Positions 17,349 to 26,264 of a DNA stretch of 64,000 nt are shown here, piece by piece (positions within the stretch are counted from its first letter, which is position 1; each line of letters begins with the position of its first letter). The position numbers and the translations under genes were made by a program. Under the pieces are notes generated by a model, which had not been told where the DNA came from, ran no database searches, and saw only the letters and a program-made list of their open reading frames with translations. Origin of the DNA: a candidate division Hyd24-12 bacterium UBA6080 (GTDB lineage: Bacteria > Fermentibacterota > Fermentibacteria > Fermentibacterales > JCC-6); NCBI GenBank assembly GCA_002436025.1, contig DIXM01000017.1, forward strand, positions 1 to 64,000, given 5' to 3'.

Positions 17349-17939
17349 CTGGACTTCTCGGTACACCCGCTTGATCTCTCGCGCTGGAACGACCTCGAGG
17401 AAGTTTTCCTGTCCAAGGGGTGCTCACAGGCCAGGAGCTGCTGGTGCATGTACTACCGTGAGTCGGGGGTGGTCCGGGTCCCTGCCGGGGTGAGGCCGTC
17501 CGACTACCGGAAACAGCAGCTCAGGGACCTTGCAGCTTCCGGCACACCTCCCGGTTTGCTCGGTTACTTGGGGGGTGTTCCCGCAGGGTGGGTCTCGCTT
17601 GGCCCCCGGTCGGCCTTTCTGAAGCTGGCCCGCTCTCCGGTGCTGAAACCCGTTGATGACAAGCCGGTGTGGTCACTGGTGTGCTTCGTTGTTGCCGGGA
17701 GCTGCCGGCACAGAGGGGTGGCCGAAGCCCTTCTTCACGGAGCTGCGGCTTACGCGCTGGAACACGGCGCAGAGATCCTTGAAGCGTACCCGGTTGACAA
17801 GCCGGAGCCGGGGCGGGACGAATTCATGTGGTTCGGATCAAAATCCATGTATGACAGGGCGGGATTCGTCGAGGTGGCCCGAAGGCGCCCCGAAAGGCCA
17901 ATCGTCCGTTTGGAACTTGCGGGTGTGCGACATGAGTGA
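17349..17939 (+). CDS. GNAT-family N-acetyltransferase
   Basis: The acetyl-CoA loop region is WSLVCFVVAGSCRHRGVAEALL, followed by EAYPVDKPE and MYDRAGFVEVARRRPERP, which match a GNAT subfamily that starts with a cysteine-rich C-W-C-M-Y-x-R block. The first ATG (17448) cuts into that block. The in-frame codons upstream (LDFSVHPLDLSRW, then SCWC) fit the family. There is no ATG, GTG or TTG before the stop at 17325, only CTG at 17349. An ATG at 17320 lies in another frame. A non-standard start or a one-base indel is likely. The substrate is unknown. Confidence 0.7.
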   Translation: MDFSVHPLDLSRWNDLEEVFLSKGCSQARSCWCMYYRESGVVRVPAGVRPSDYRKQQLRDLAASGTPPGLLGYLGGVPAGWVSLGPRSAFLKLARSPVLKPVDDKPVWSLVCFVVAGSCRHRGVAEALLHGAAAYALEHGAEILEAYPVDKPEPGRDEFMWFGSKSMYDRAGFVEVARRRPERPIVRLELAGVRHE

Positions 17940-18267
17940 GTACACCGAATTCCTGCAGGAGGTCTTCGAGCAGTTCGGGCCGGTCTCGGTCCGCAAGATG
18001 TTCGGGGGGTTCGGTCTTTACTATAACGGCCTGATGTTCGGCCTTGTCTCCGATGAAAAGATCTACCTCAAGGTTGACGCCGAGAACACGCATTTCTTCG
18101 AAGAACTGGGGCTGGGGCCCTTCGAGTACTCAAGACGGGGCAGGACCATTCAGATGTCGTTCTTCCTGGCCCCCGAGGAGATACTGGACGACAGGGAAGA
18201 GGCCGCCCTCTGGGCGGAGCGTTCCTACCGGGCAGCACTCCGCCGTGCCTCCGTTGCCGAAGCATGA
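17932..18267 (+). CDS. TfoX N-terminal domain protein
   Basis: A 111-residue protein made only of the TfoX-N domain: VSVRKMFGGFGLYYNGLMFGLV, IYLKVD and FEYSRRGRTIQMSFF. Full-length TfoX/Sxy controls competence genes; stand-alone N-domains are common and of unclear function. ATG 17932 overlaps the end of the acetyltransferase gene by 8 bp and its stop overlaps the next start as ATGA, so the three genes are translationally coupled. Confidence 0.85.
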   Translation: MSEYTEFLQEVFEQFGPVSVRKMFGGFGLYYNGLMFGLVSDEKIYLKVDAENTHFFEELGLGPFEYSRRGRTIQMSFFLAPEEILDDREEAALWAERSYRAALRRASVAEA

Positions 18268-18746
18268 TAGCCCTTCTTTTTGTTCTTGTGTGCGTTCCGG
18301 GGGAGCAGGGCCTTTATGAACTGACCGGTTTCATTCCAGGGGAAGAACGCCTCATGCCATGCGGGGTCGAGCTCGAACACCGATATCTTGGGCCGGATGA
18401 TGAGACCTGGGATACAGAGGTGATCGGTATCACCCTTCTCTCTCATCTTTGGGGGGACGAAATGAGGGAGATGGGTTTTGGGGTTCCGTACTGCGCCCCC
18501 GTTCCACTGACTCGTGAACAGGCGCGTATGAACCTTCCGGGCGTTTCAGGCGGGGAGAGCGGGCCGGTTCTCTCTGTTTGCGGTGAGCATGTCCTGGCCT
18601 ACAGTTTTGACTGCCTGAACCGGACCGTTACGGTGAATTGGGACCCGGTGGCGGATTCAGGGGTGTACACCTTCCGCTACTTCTATGAAAGCTGCTCTTT
18701 GGCGGCTCCCGAGTGGATCATGGGGCAGGACGGTTCCGGCCCCTGA
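18264..18746 (+). CDS. small exported protein of unknown function
   Basis: A short signal-like N-terminus (MIALLFVLVCVPGEQG) is followed by a 140-residue beta-rich protein with several cysteines (MPCGVELEHRY, VCGEHVLAYSFDC, YFYESC). The end VADSGVYTFRYFYE resembles Ig-like or DUF-type sandwich strands. It is coupled by ATGA to the TfoX-N gene. No family recognised. Confidence 0.55.
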   Translation: MIALLFVLVCVPGEQGLYELTGFIPGEERLMPCGVELEHRYLGPDDETWDTEVIGITLLSHLWGDEMREMGFGVPYCAPVPLTREQARMNLPGVSGGESGPVLSVCGEHVLAYSFDCLNRTVTVNWDPVADSGVYTFRYFYESCSLAAPEWIMGQDGSGP

Positions 18747-18753
18747 GAGAGGC

Positions 18754-19227
18754 ATGATGGAATACGGCGATGTGGCGTACTGCGGGCTCTACTGCGGTTT
18801 GTGTTCGACGAAGACCCGGCTTCCTGAACAGGCGGCGGCCCTCAGGAAAACCCTGGCACGGGACGGCTGGGAGGATTACGGGGAGTACGTTGTACCGGGT
18901 TTCGGGGCTTTCTGGGAGGGCCTTGGAAAACTCGTCGCGTTCGGGGAGCAGTGCCCGGGATGCCGGGGAGGGTGCGGCAACCCTAACTGCGGGATAAGGA
19001 AGTGTGCGGTTGAGCGGGGCGTGGAACTCTGCCCGCTCTGTACGGATTTCCCCTGCGGCCACATCGATGCTCTGGCCCGACGGTATCCGAACCTCATTGC
19101 TGACGGTGTGCGCCTTGCTGCAATCGGCATCGAAGCCTGGCTGCTGGAACAGAAGGAGAGGCGCTCAACGGGTTACTGCTACTGTGACACACGCTTCCCA
19201 GCCCGGCCGGGTGGTTCCTCACCGTGA
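18754..19227 (+). CDS. DUF3795 zinc-ribbon-like protein
   Basis: The N-terminal signature is YCGLYCGLC. A dense cysteine cluster follows: CPGCRGGCGNPNCGIRKC, then ELCPLCTDFPCGHI. This is the DUF3795 arrangement, thought to bind metal; the role is not known. ATG 18754 (or 18757) follows GAGAGAGG; the longer ORF upstream overlaps the previous gene and is unlikely. It lies 7 bp after the preceding gene, in the same transcription unit. Confidence 0.8.
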   Translation: MMEYGDVAYCGLYCGLCSTKTRLPEQAAALRKTLARDGWEDYGEYVVPGFGAFWEGLGKLVAFGEQCPGCRGGCGNPNCGIRKCAVERGVELCPLCTDFPCGHIDALARRYPNLIADGVRLAAIGIEAWLLEQKERRSTGYCYCDTRFPARPGGSSP

Positions 19228-19246
19228 GCCTGTGAAAGGACTGCTT

Positions 19247-20032
19247 ATGCGTTTCATATCCTTTTCGTTCGTGCTTCTTGTCAGCCTGGGATGCTCTGCT
19301 GAACCTCCTGTTCCGGGCATGGTTTTCGTCACCATCCCCGGGGGATCGTTCGTGATGGGCTCGCCCGATTCGGAGCAGGGGCGCATGGATTGGGAAGGCC
19401 CGTGCCGTTCCGTAACGGTTGGATCCTTCGAACTGATGACAACCGAGGTCACCCAGGGCATGTGGTTTTCTGTGATGGGAACCACCCTCGAGGAGATGCG
19501 GGGACGTTCCCTGTACGACTACGGTCTTTTCGGCGAGGGTGCAGACCTTCCGATGTACTACATCTCCTGGGACGACTGCGTGGCCTTCATCGCGGCGCTC
19601 AACGAACTTGACCCACGGCACGTCTACCGCCTGCCCAGCGAGGCGGAATGGGAGTACGCCTGCAGGGCGGGAACCGTGACAAGGTACTACTGGGGGGATG
19701 ACCCCGACTCAACCGGATTTGAAGGCTATGCCTGGTTCCAGGGCAACTCGGAAGGTTCGGTCCAGCCTGTGGCACTTGGGCAGCCCAACGGGTGGGGTCT
19801 CTACGACATGTCGGGCAATGTCTGGGAATGGTGCCAGGACAGGTGGAGCGACTATGAGAGTGCTCCCTCAGACGGCAGCGCCTGGGAGTCTTCGGACGTT
19901 GTTGACAGGGCGCTGCGCGGGGGAAGCTGGAACAGCCCCGCCCTGCTCTGCCGTTCCGCTCACCGCAACGGACACAGCCACGAGCGTACCATGATCAACG
20001 CGGGGTTCAGGGTGGCCAGGACGGCACTGTAG
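19247..20032 (+). CDS. sulfatase-modifying-factor (SUMF1/FGE)-like lipoprotein
   Basis: Lipobox LVSLGCSAE, then a complete SUMF domain: IPGGSFVMGSP, TTEVTQGMWF, ISWDDCVAFI, YRLPSEAEWEYACRAG, GLYDMSGNVWEWCQD, LRGGSW and NAGFRVAR. In true formylglycine-generating enzymes two cysteines about five residues apart bind copper near the C-terminus. Here only one (LLCRSAHR) is present, so catalysis on sulfatases is unlikely and a structural or ligand-binding role is more probable. ATG 19247 follows GAAAGGA. Confidence 0.85.
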   Translation: MRFISFSFVLLVSLGCSAEPPVPGMVFVTIPGGSFVMGSPDSEQGRMDWEGPCRSVTVGSFELMTTEVTQGMWFSVMGTTLEEMRGRSLYDYGLFGEGADLPMYYISWDDCVAFIAALNELDPRHVYRLPSEAEWEYACRAGTVTRYYWGDDPDSTGFEGYAWFQGNSEGSVQPVALGQPNGWGLYDMSGNVWEWCQDRWSDYESAPSDGSAWESSDVVDRALRGGSWNSPALLCRSAHRNGHSHERTMINAGFRVARTAL

Positions 20033-20125
20033 AACGATTCCATTCCTTGACCTCCGGGACAGCCACATCTATCTTTTATCCATTGTTGTTCCTGGTGAAA
20101 TGTCATTTTTCGGAAGGAGGTCATT

Positions 20126-21808
20126 ATGGCGTTCACGCTGCTTGCCTCGCTTCTGGGAGCAACGGGGCTTTTCATCACCGAGCCTGTCCAGGGGCAGACC
20201 TATGCGGGAGACTGGCTCTCGATAAGGGCAATCGTCGAAAATGAAAACCTGGTGCCTGATTCCGTTGTCTGCGTTCTCAACGGGGGCGCTCCCTCCGCCG
20301 TTCCCAGACTGTCCACGGACTGGTTCACCTACATGGCGAACGATGAGCATACCGGGTTCTCACAATCACCTGCGCCCCTTGATGCCACGGTGCTGTGGAC
20401 CGCACCTGTCACAGGGGACACGCACGAGTTCTGCAGCCCGGTAGTGGTGAACGGGATAGTCTATTTCGTGTCCGACGAGCAATCCATCGCATACGCCCTC
20501 GACGCGGCAACGGGAACCATCCTTTGGCAATACGGTGTGAACGACCACGTTGACGACGCTGTTACCGTCTACGAGGGCAATGTCTACATAGCAGCCGATT
20601 CGGCGTGGTGCCTCAATGCCGTCACCGGCCAGAGGGTGTGGGCGTTCAAGCCCAGTCCGGGATTCAAGATGAACGGAACTCCGGCCGTTGGGGAAGGGGT
20701 GGCGTACTTCACCCATGTTCCCGATTGGAGCAGCGTCCAGGTGTTTGCCCTCGACGCATTCACGGGAGAGGTGCTCTGGTCGGTCCAGCACACCGGCTAC
20801 ACCACGGGGTGCCTGACCCTGCACGAAGGTGTCCTTTACCTGCCAACATTCAACAACAGCCTTTACGCGATCGATGCCGGGACCGGCCAGACCCTCTGGA
20901 CAAACTCCGACGCTGCAAGCGGATACTGGGACTCCTCACCGGTGTATGTCGACGGGATGCTTTACATCTGCGGCAATGACGGCGTTGTGAGGGGGATAAA
21001 CGCCGGGACGGGCGTCACAGAATGGGAGCGCAGCCTGACAGCGGGAGTCCGCTACATAGCCGCAACCCCGGCCTGCGCATACGAACGCCTCTTCTTTGCC
21101 GATCAGGTCGATTCCTTCCACTGCCTGAGCGTGCTCGACGGCTCCACGGTCTGGTCGACCGAAGGGGTCCAGCACGGCTCCACGGGTCTTGCGGACAACG
21201 TGGCCTTCTTCGGTCAGGGCGCGGACAGGTCCAACGGACAGGTCAGGGCGCTCGACTGCGAAACCGGCCAGGTCATCTGGTCTTACCAGACCGGCGGAAC
21301 CGAGATCTTTTCGAGCCCGGCGATAACGGACGGCGTTGTTTACATTGCGGGTATGGACTGGAACCTGTACGCTTTCGGCACGGGGCTGAAGTTCACGTAC
21401 CTCGATGACCTCTTTGCCCAGGTCGGTCAGAATACGGTGATCGTCACGTCCTACGCCGGGGGAACAGCGGTTGCCGCGGATACGGTTGACTTTTACGTGA
21501 CCGGGACAGGCATCACCCTTGACCCGGGAAGACGGTTCAATCTCGCGGCCTCTCCCAACCCGTTCGATGCCTTTGCCAGTGTTTCGTTCCGGCTCGAGGC
21601 ATCGGGGTATTCATCGCTTGCTGTGTTCGACCTGTCCGGAAGGATGGTGACCAGCCTTTTCGAAGGCACGCTTCCTTCCGGGGAGCACTCCTTCCACTGG
21701 GACGGCAGTTGTGCGGACGGTGGAACTGCTCCGACCGGGCTTTACATATGCCGGCTTGAATCGGGCGGAACGCTGGAAACCACCGGTATGTGTCTGCTGA
21801 GAAAGTGA
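20126..21808 (+). CDS. secreted PQQ-like beta-propeller protein with FlgD-type C-terminal domain
   Basis: Signal peptide, then seven to eight PQQ-type blades (YALDAATGTILWQYG, LNAVTGQRVWAFK, FALDAFTGEVLWSVQ, YAIDAGTGQTLW, RALDCETGQVIWSYQ). The tail, from about residue 465, is AASPNPFDAF... FDLSGRMV...TGLYICRLESG. Without the dehydrogenase active-site residues of quinoproteins it is probably a structural propeller. The start has a very strong GGAAGGAGG site. The tail marks it as exported by the same route as the RCC1 proteins. Confidence 0.8.
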   Translation: MAFTLLASLLGATGLFITEPVQGQTYAGDWLSIRAIVENENLVPDSVVCVLNGGAPSAVPRLSTDWFTYMANDEHTGFSQSPAPLDATVLWTAPVTGDTHEFCSPVVVNGIVYFVSDEQSIAYALDAATGTILWQYGVNDHVDDAVTVYEGNVYIAADSAWCLNAVTGQRVWAFKPSPGFKMNGTPAVGEGVAYFTHVPDWSSVQVFALDAFTGEVLWSVQHTGYTTGCLTLHEGVLYLPTFNNSLYAIDAGTGQTLWTNSDAASGYWDSSPVYVDGMLYICGNDGVVRGINAGTGVTEWERSLTAGVRYIAATPACAYERLFFADQVDSFHCLSVLDGSTVWSTEGVQHGSTGLADNVAFFGQGADRSNGQVRALDCETGQVIWSYQTGGTEIFSSPAITDGVVYIAGMDWNLYAFGTGLKFTYLDDLFAQVGQNTVIVTSYAGGTAVAADTVDFYVTGTGITLDPGRRFNLAASPNPFDAFASVSFRLEASGYSSLAVFDLSGRMVTSLFEGTLPSGEHSFHWDGSCADGGTAPTGLYICRLESGGTLETTGMCLLRK

Positions 21809-21821
21809 GGGAACTTACGGT

Positions 21822-22352
21822 ATGAAACCATGTCTTTTCACGCTGATGGCGCTGGTGTTCCTCTTCAGTACTGCACTGGCTGATGATGAGGCGTCGAACA
21901 GGCCGATCGTCCGTTCTTCCGAGTACGGGGCGTACTTCGCCAAAAGCATCCCTTCGGGGTACTACGGCCAGGAGGGTGTGACCCTGGTCTACCACGTTGA
22001 AGCGGACGAGAACATTCTACTTTACGAGTACCCCTGGTACGCCTCGGAGATGTACCTGGGCGGGAACGGCGACGGCACACTGGTCCGGTTCGGCCCCTGG
22101 TGCCGGGGAAGCGAGCCCCTCGAGGATCACCTGGCGATAGGTTTCTACCGCGATGGCCGGGTGATAAGGGAGTACTCCACTCTTGAGATAGCAACCCTCG
22201 GCAGCGGCGTCTCCGAAAGCGTGTCGCACTATGAGGTGTTCGGACAGCGCCTGGGTTTCCGCTCGAGCAGTTACGGGTTTTTCTTCGAAGTCATGGGTGT
22301 CGACGACGTGCTTTTCTGTTTCGACCTTGAAACCGGGGAGATTGTGGAGTAG
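21822..22352 (+). CDS. exported protein of unknown function
   Basis: Signal peptide MKPCLFTLMALVFLFSTALA, then a 155-residue mature protein with many aromatic and charged residues (YYGQEGVTLVYHVEAD, YEYPWYASEMYLGGNGDGTLVRFGPW). It lies 13 bp after the PQQ-propeller gene, so it is probably co-transcribed. No family recognised. Confidence 0.65.
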   Translation: MKPCLFTLMALVFLFSTALADDEASNRPIVRSSEYGAYFAKSIPSGYYGQEGVTLVYHVEADENILLYEYPWYASEMYLGGNGDGTLVRFGPWCRGSEPLEDHLAIGFYRDGRVIREYSTLEIATLGSGVSESVSHYEVFGQRLGFRSSSYGFFFEVMGVDDVLFCFDLETGEIVE

Positions 22353-22396
22353 GGATTCACTCCGGGCTGCTGTGACTGCGAAAAGGCGGTAGGACT

Positions 22397-22738
22397 ATGT
22401 TCCTTCTTTGCTTCTTCATCGCTGCGGGACTTCCCGCTCCTGTTCAGGATGACCTGGTGCTTCTGTTCAGGGCAGTTGAGTTCCAGCACACGGTCTATGC
22501 CGAATGGGGCGTGATGAACGACGAGCCGTACGAGGACAGGTACAGCGGAATGGTCTTCGACGTCTTTCGGGGAGACTCGCTGCTGGATCGGGTGTCGGTG
22601 TGCAGGCACTGGTTCGACGAGGGGGAAGCCCTGTTCCCCGAGGCGGGAGACACAGTCCGGGTAAGGGAATTCGATTATCGGACCATGGTGCTGCCCTGTC
22701 AGGGCTTCACAGTGTGGTACGATGATTTCATGGAGTAA
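22397..22738 (+). CDS. small exported protein of unknown function
   Basis: A 113-residue protein with a short signal-like N-terminus (MFLLCFFIAAGLPAPV). The mature part has beta-strand character and the block SGMVFDVFRGDSLLDRVSV. It follows the previous exported gene by 44 bp on the same strand. No family recognised. Confidence 0.5.
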   Translation: MFLLCFFIAAGLPAPVQDDLVLLFRAVEFQHTVYAEWGVMNDEPYEDRYSGMVFDVFRGDSLLDRVSVCRHWFDEGEALFPEAGDTVRVREFDYRTMVLPCQGFTVWYDDFME

Positions 22739-22821
22739 GTGCTGACCGCTGAACCCTGATCACCCCCCCGTCAGGCGTGTTTTACCCTTTGCGGGCGACT
22801 TCTCTGCGGCAATAATCGGGC

Positions 22822-25323
22822 ATGCCAACCTTCATGCTCACCGACATGGAATCATCCAGCGAGAAGTGGCAGGCTCACCCCGTGGCCATGGCCTCGGCCC
22901 TGGTGCGGCACGACCTGCTCATCTCAAGACTTGTCGATCAGTTCGGCGGCAGGGTGGTGAAGCACACGGGAGACGGCTTCTTCGCCTGCTTCGAAGAGGG
23001 CGATCCACTGGGGTGTGCCCTGGCCGTCCAGAAGGCGTTTGCCTCATCGGACTGGTCGGAGGTTGGCGGGCTTTCCATTCGCATCGGGATTCACTCTGGC
23101 ACGGCGGATGCCAGGGGCGGCGATTTCTTCGGCGCCGATGTCAACCTTGCGAGCCGTTTACTATCCGCTGCATGGGGAGGTCAGACCCTTCTTTCGCGGG
23201 AAGCAGCAGAGGCTCTCACACTGCCCTGTGGGGCAACCCTGAAGGACCTGGGACCGCACCTGCTAAGAAGCTTTGAGACGGCGCGGAACATCTTCCAGCT
23301 CTCCCACGAACAGGACACACGGCAGTCCTTCCCGCCTCCCATGGCCCGCAGAATCGGGGTGCTCAACCTGCCCTCGCAGGCAACCCCCCTTGTCGGCCGT
23401 GAGAACGGGATCAGGTCGGTTTGCTCACTGGTGCTCGACCAGGGGAACCGCCTCGTGAGCGTCATCGGTTCGGGGGGAATGGGCAAGACCCGCCTTGCTG
23501 TAAGGGTTGCGGAAGAGGTGGTGGGCGAGTTCGCCAGCGGAGCCGTTTTCGTGCCGCTCGCACCGGTCGACAGGGGCGACCAGATAGTGACCGCCGTCGC
23601 ATCCTCCCTTGCCCTCAAGCTGTCGGAACCCGAGAGCCCGTTCACTCTCCTGACCCGCTTTCTGAAGGACAGGGAGATGCTTCTCGTGCTGGACAACTTC
23701 GAGCACCTCACGGAAGATGCCGGCATTCTCACCGAACTCCTGGCAGAATGCCCGCTGGTAACCGTTCTCACGACATCCAGGGAGAGGCTGGGGCTGCCCG
23801 GAGAGACCTTGTTCGATCTGAAGGGGCTTTCCTGTCCACCTCCCGGCGACCCGGGTTCAATGGCGGTCTTTGGTGCGATCGAGCTTTTTCTGCAGAAGAG
23901 CAGGGCGGTCCTGCCCGGCTACTCCCCCTCCGGATCGGACATGAAGGCCATATCCGAACTGGTTTGCGTACTTGGTGGAATGCCCCTTGCAATAGAGCTT
24001 GCCGCAGGCTGGATCTGCCTGCTGCCCCCCGACTCGATCCTGAAGGAGACTGCCCGGAGCCTTGATTTTCTGTCTTCGGCAGGCCGGGGGGTGCCGGAGC
24101 GCCACAAAAGCCTGCGGGCGGTTTTCGAATACTCATGGACGCTTCTCTCACCAGAAGAGAAGCATGCCCTGACCCGCCTTGCCCTTTTCAGGGGCGAGTT
24201 CGACACGGCTTCGGCCATGGCCGTGGCTTCAGCCGGGCTGCCGGTTCTGAGGGGTCTTCTGGAAAAGTCCATGATTCAGTCCAGGGGGCCGCGAAGGTTC
24301 CAGGTACTGGAAGTCATCAGGCAGTACGCAGTTGAGAAGCTGTTCCAGTCCGATCCCGATGCCGAGGCAGCACTCGATGCCCACGCACTTCACTTCCTGT
24401 CGTGGATAGAAGGGGTGGGTGTTGACAGGCCCGGGCCGGGAAGGCACGGGGCGGTCATGGCGGCAAAGGCCTGTTCAGACGATCTTCGCGCGGCATGGCG
24501 CCGGGCGCTGGACAGAAAGCTTCACCGACCGCTGTTGAGAGCCGGGAAGGCCCTTTTCGAATACCTCGACGCCATCTGTGCCTACCCCGACGGCGAGGAG
24601 GTCTTCAGCCGCCTGGCGGAGCTGGCCGGCACTGCGGCTGATGCTTCCGGGGATGACCTTGGCCCTGTGCTCTGCTGGCTCGGGTGGATGCTGAACCGCA
24701 GGGCGAAGTACGACGAAGCCGACAGGGTTCTGGAAGATGCCCTGAATCTCCTTGAACCCGGGGATTTCCATGCGGAAACGAGCCGAGCCTTCTGCGGCAA
24801 AGGGCTGATCGCCTACTCCCGGGAGAAGTCCGAAATGATACTGGACGCCTTCGAAAAGGCACACCACCATGCCCTGATCTCGGGCGACCCCGGCATGATG
24901 GCGCTGGCAGAGACCGGGATAGGCCTTGGATGCTACATCAAGGGTGAGATGGCAGACGCTGCGGCGCACTTCCGCAAGGCCATTGCATTGTATGAGGCAT
25001 GCGGCGATTCCATGAACCACCCCCTGGCGTACACCAACCTGGCTTTCGCAGTGATGGGGATGGACCGCTACGACGAGGCCCTCGGGCTGATAAACACAAG
25101 CATAGAGCTGTCCGAGGCGCTTGACGACAGCTTCAGCATGGGCAGCGCCATGAGGGCCATGGGCTCGCTGGAACTGGGCCTTGGAAGGCCGGGAGAGGCT
25201 GCGGCCTGTCTGCACCGCAGCATAGACCTCTATGACAGTATCGGCTACGAATTCGGTGTCAGGATGAGCAGGGCTGTCCTTCAGAAGATGATCGGCGATG
25301 AGCCTTCAGCTGGTACCTGTTAA
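22822..25323 (+). CDS. class III nucleotide cyclase - NB-ARC ATPase - TPR signalling protein
   Basis: An 833-residue fusion. Residues 1-165 are a class III cyclase domain with the metal aspartates D8 (FMLTDMESSS) and D51 (HTGDGFF), the adenine-selecting pair K47 and D106, and the transition-state pair N108 and R112 (GADVNLASR), so it looks catalytically complete. An NB-ARC/STAND ATPase follows, with Walker A GSGGMGKT at 216-223 and Walker B MLLVLD at about 286-291. The C-terminal third is TPR-like repeats. This is the ligand-gated STAND plan, in which the TPRs sense, the ATPase switches and the cyclase signals. The stop overlaps the convergent HD gene. Confidence 0.85.
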   Translation: MPTFMLTDMESSSEKWQAHPVAMASALVRHDLLISRLVDQFGGRVVKHTGDGFFACFEEGDPLGCALAVQKAFASSDWSEVGGLSIRIGIHSGTADARGGDFFGADVNLASRLLSAAWGGQTLLSREAAEALTLPCGATLKDLGPHLLRSFETARNIFQLSHEQDTRQSFPPPMARRIGVLNLPSQATPLVGRENGIRSVCSLVLDQGNRLVSVIGSGGMGKTRLAVRVAEEVVGEFASGAVFVPLAPVDRGDQIVTAVASSLALKLSEPESPFTLLTRFLKDREMLLVLDNFEHLTEDAGILTELLAECPLVTVLTTSRERLGLPGETLFDLKGLSCPPPGDPGSMAVFGAIELFLQKSRAVLPGYSPSGSDMKAISELVCVLGGMPLAIELAAGWICLLPPDSILKETARSLDFLSSAGRGVPERHKSLRAVFEYSWTLLSPEEKHALTRLALFRGEFDTASAMAVASAGLPVLRGLLEKSMIQSRGPRRFQVLEVIRQYAVEKLFQSDPDAEAALDAHALHFLSWIEGVGVDRPGPGRHGAVMAAKACSDDLRAAWRRALDRKLHRPLLRAGKALFEYLDAICAYPDGEEVFSRLAELAGTAADASGDDLGPVLCWLGWMLNRRAKYDEADRVLEDALNLLEPGDFHAETSRAFCGKGLIAYSREKSEMILDAFEKAHHHALISGDPGMMALAETGIGLGCYIKGEMADAAAHFRKAIALYEACGDSMNHPLAYTNLAFAVMGMDRYDEALGLINTSIELSEALDDSFSMGSAMRAMGSLELGLGRPGEAAACLHRSIDLYDSIGYEFGVRMSRAVLQKMIGDEPSAGTC

Positions 25324-26123
25324 ATGTACTGAAGCAGGTTCCCGCCCTTTTTTCCCGCGAGCAGTTCGATGTGGGGTTTCACGGGGCTTGCCTTGATCTT
25401 CGGGAACAGCACCTGTTCGACCTGAAAGAAGCCTGCGTTCTCGCTCATGGTGATGAGTATCCTTATGGGGCGGGACTCGCCCTTCTCAATGACCACTTTC
25501 TCGACCGCGGAGGCCGAGTATCTGTGGATGTCGCCCACCTGGGGACCGGGAGAGATCATCCCGGGGATGCGTGACCGGCCGTGCTCCATGTCGCAGCCGT
25601 CTCCGATGAGCACAAGACCGGCCTCCAGCGACGACACCCGCCTGTGGGTCATGTGTCCGGCAATCCCTTCCATCACCGTCGAGGTGATGGCGAACCTCCT
25701 TCGCAGCGAGTCCGGATAGTGCCGCAGAAGGATCCTGTCGATAATGGGTTTTGCAAGAAGGAGGGCATGCTCTTCGTGACCGTCCCTCTCCACTGCCATG
25801 CCAACGTCGTGGAGCATTGCGGCCAGAAAAACGGCAACCCTGCTGTCGTCAGCCGAAAGACCCGACTCGGTCTCGAGGTTCAGCCTGACGCCGTTTTCCA
25901 CAAGGAGGTCCAGCATCTTCAGCGAGTTCATGGCGGCTATCCGCATGTGAACCGGTCCGTGGTCGTTCATGTTGAGCCGCATGATTGACACCACGTTGGC
26001 GTAGTCCTGCATGGCCAGTATCTCTTCGTCGCCGAAAACACTCTCCGCGACGCTTCCCGGAACGCCCGAAAGGCTCTTTAGAATCCGCCTTTCCAGCTCT
26101 TCCCTCTTGTGGTTCCTTATCAC
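25320..26123 (-). CDS. HD-domain phosphohydrolase-like protein
   Basis: Contains an HD metal motif (FLAAMLHDVGMAVERDGHE), an upstream histidine in HGPVHMRIAAMNSL and a later acidic site VLIGDGCDMEHGRS, typical of HD-superfamily phosphohydrolases acting on nucleotides or cyclic nucleotides. I prefer GTG 26123, which lies 7 nt after GGAGG; ATG 26129 would be only 1 nt from it. The open frame to 26510 runs into the divergent gene and is rejected. The stop shares the TTAA at 25320-25323 with the convergent cyclase gene. Confidence 0.75.
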   Translation of the reverse strand: MIRNHKREELERRILKSLSGVPGSVAESVFGDEEILAMQDYANVVSIMRLNMNDHGPVHMRIAAMNSLKMLDLLVENGVRLNLETESGLSADDSRVAVFLAAMLHDVGMAVERDGHEEHALLLAKPIIDRILLRHYPDSLRRRFAITSTVMEGIAGHMTHRRVSSLEAGLVLIGDGCDMEHGRSRIPGMISPGPQVGDIHRYSASAVEKVVIEKGESRPIRILITMSENAGFFQVEQVLFPKIKASPVKPHIELLAGKKGGNLLQYI

Positions 26124-26264
26124 CGGCATCCCTCCGTTCGGTACCGGCCTAACATGCACCGCGCCGGTAACGGGCGGCCATACCGGCCTATTGCCATTTT
26201 GCTCCGCATGCGGGATTGTTCCCACTGCGCATTGTGTTTCAGATTTGCCTGAAAGGGAGGAAGG

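Noticed and set aside
19247..20032. Formylglycine-generating enzyme
   Set aside because: One of the two catalytic cysteines is missing and no sulfatase is nearby; kept as SUMF-like lipoprotein.
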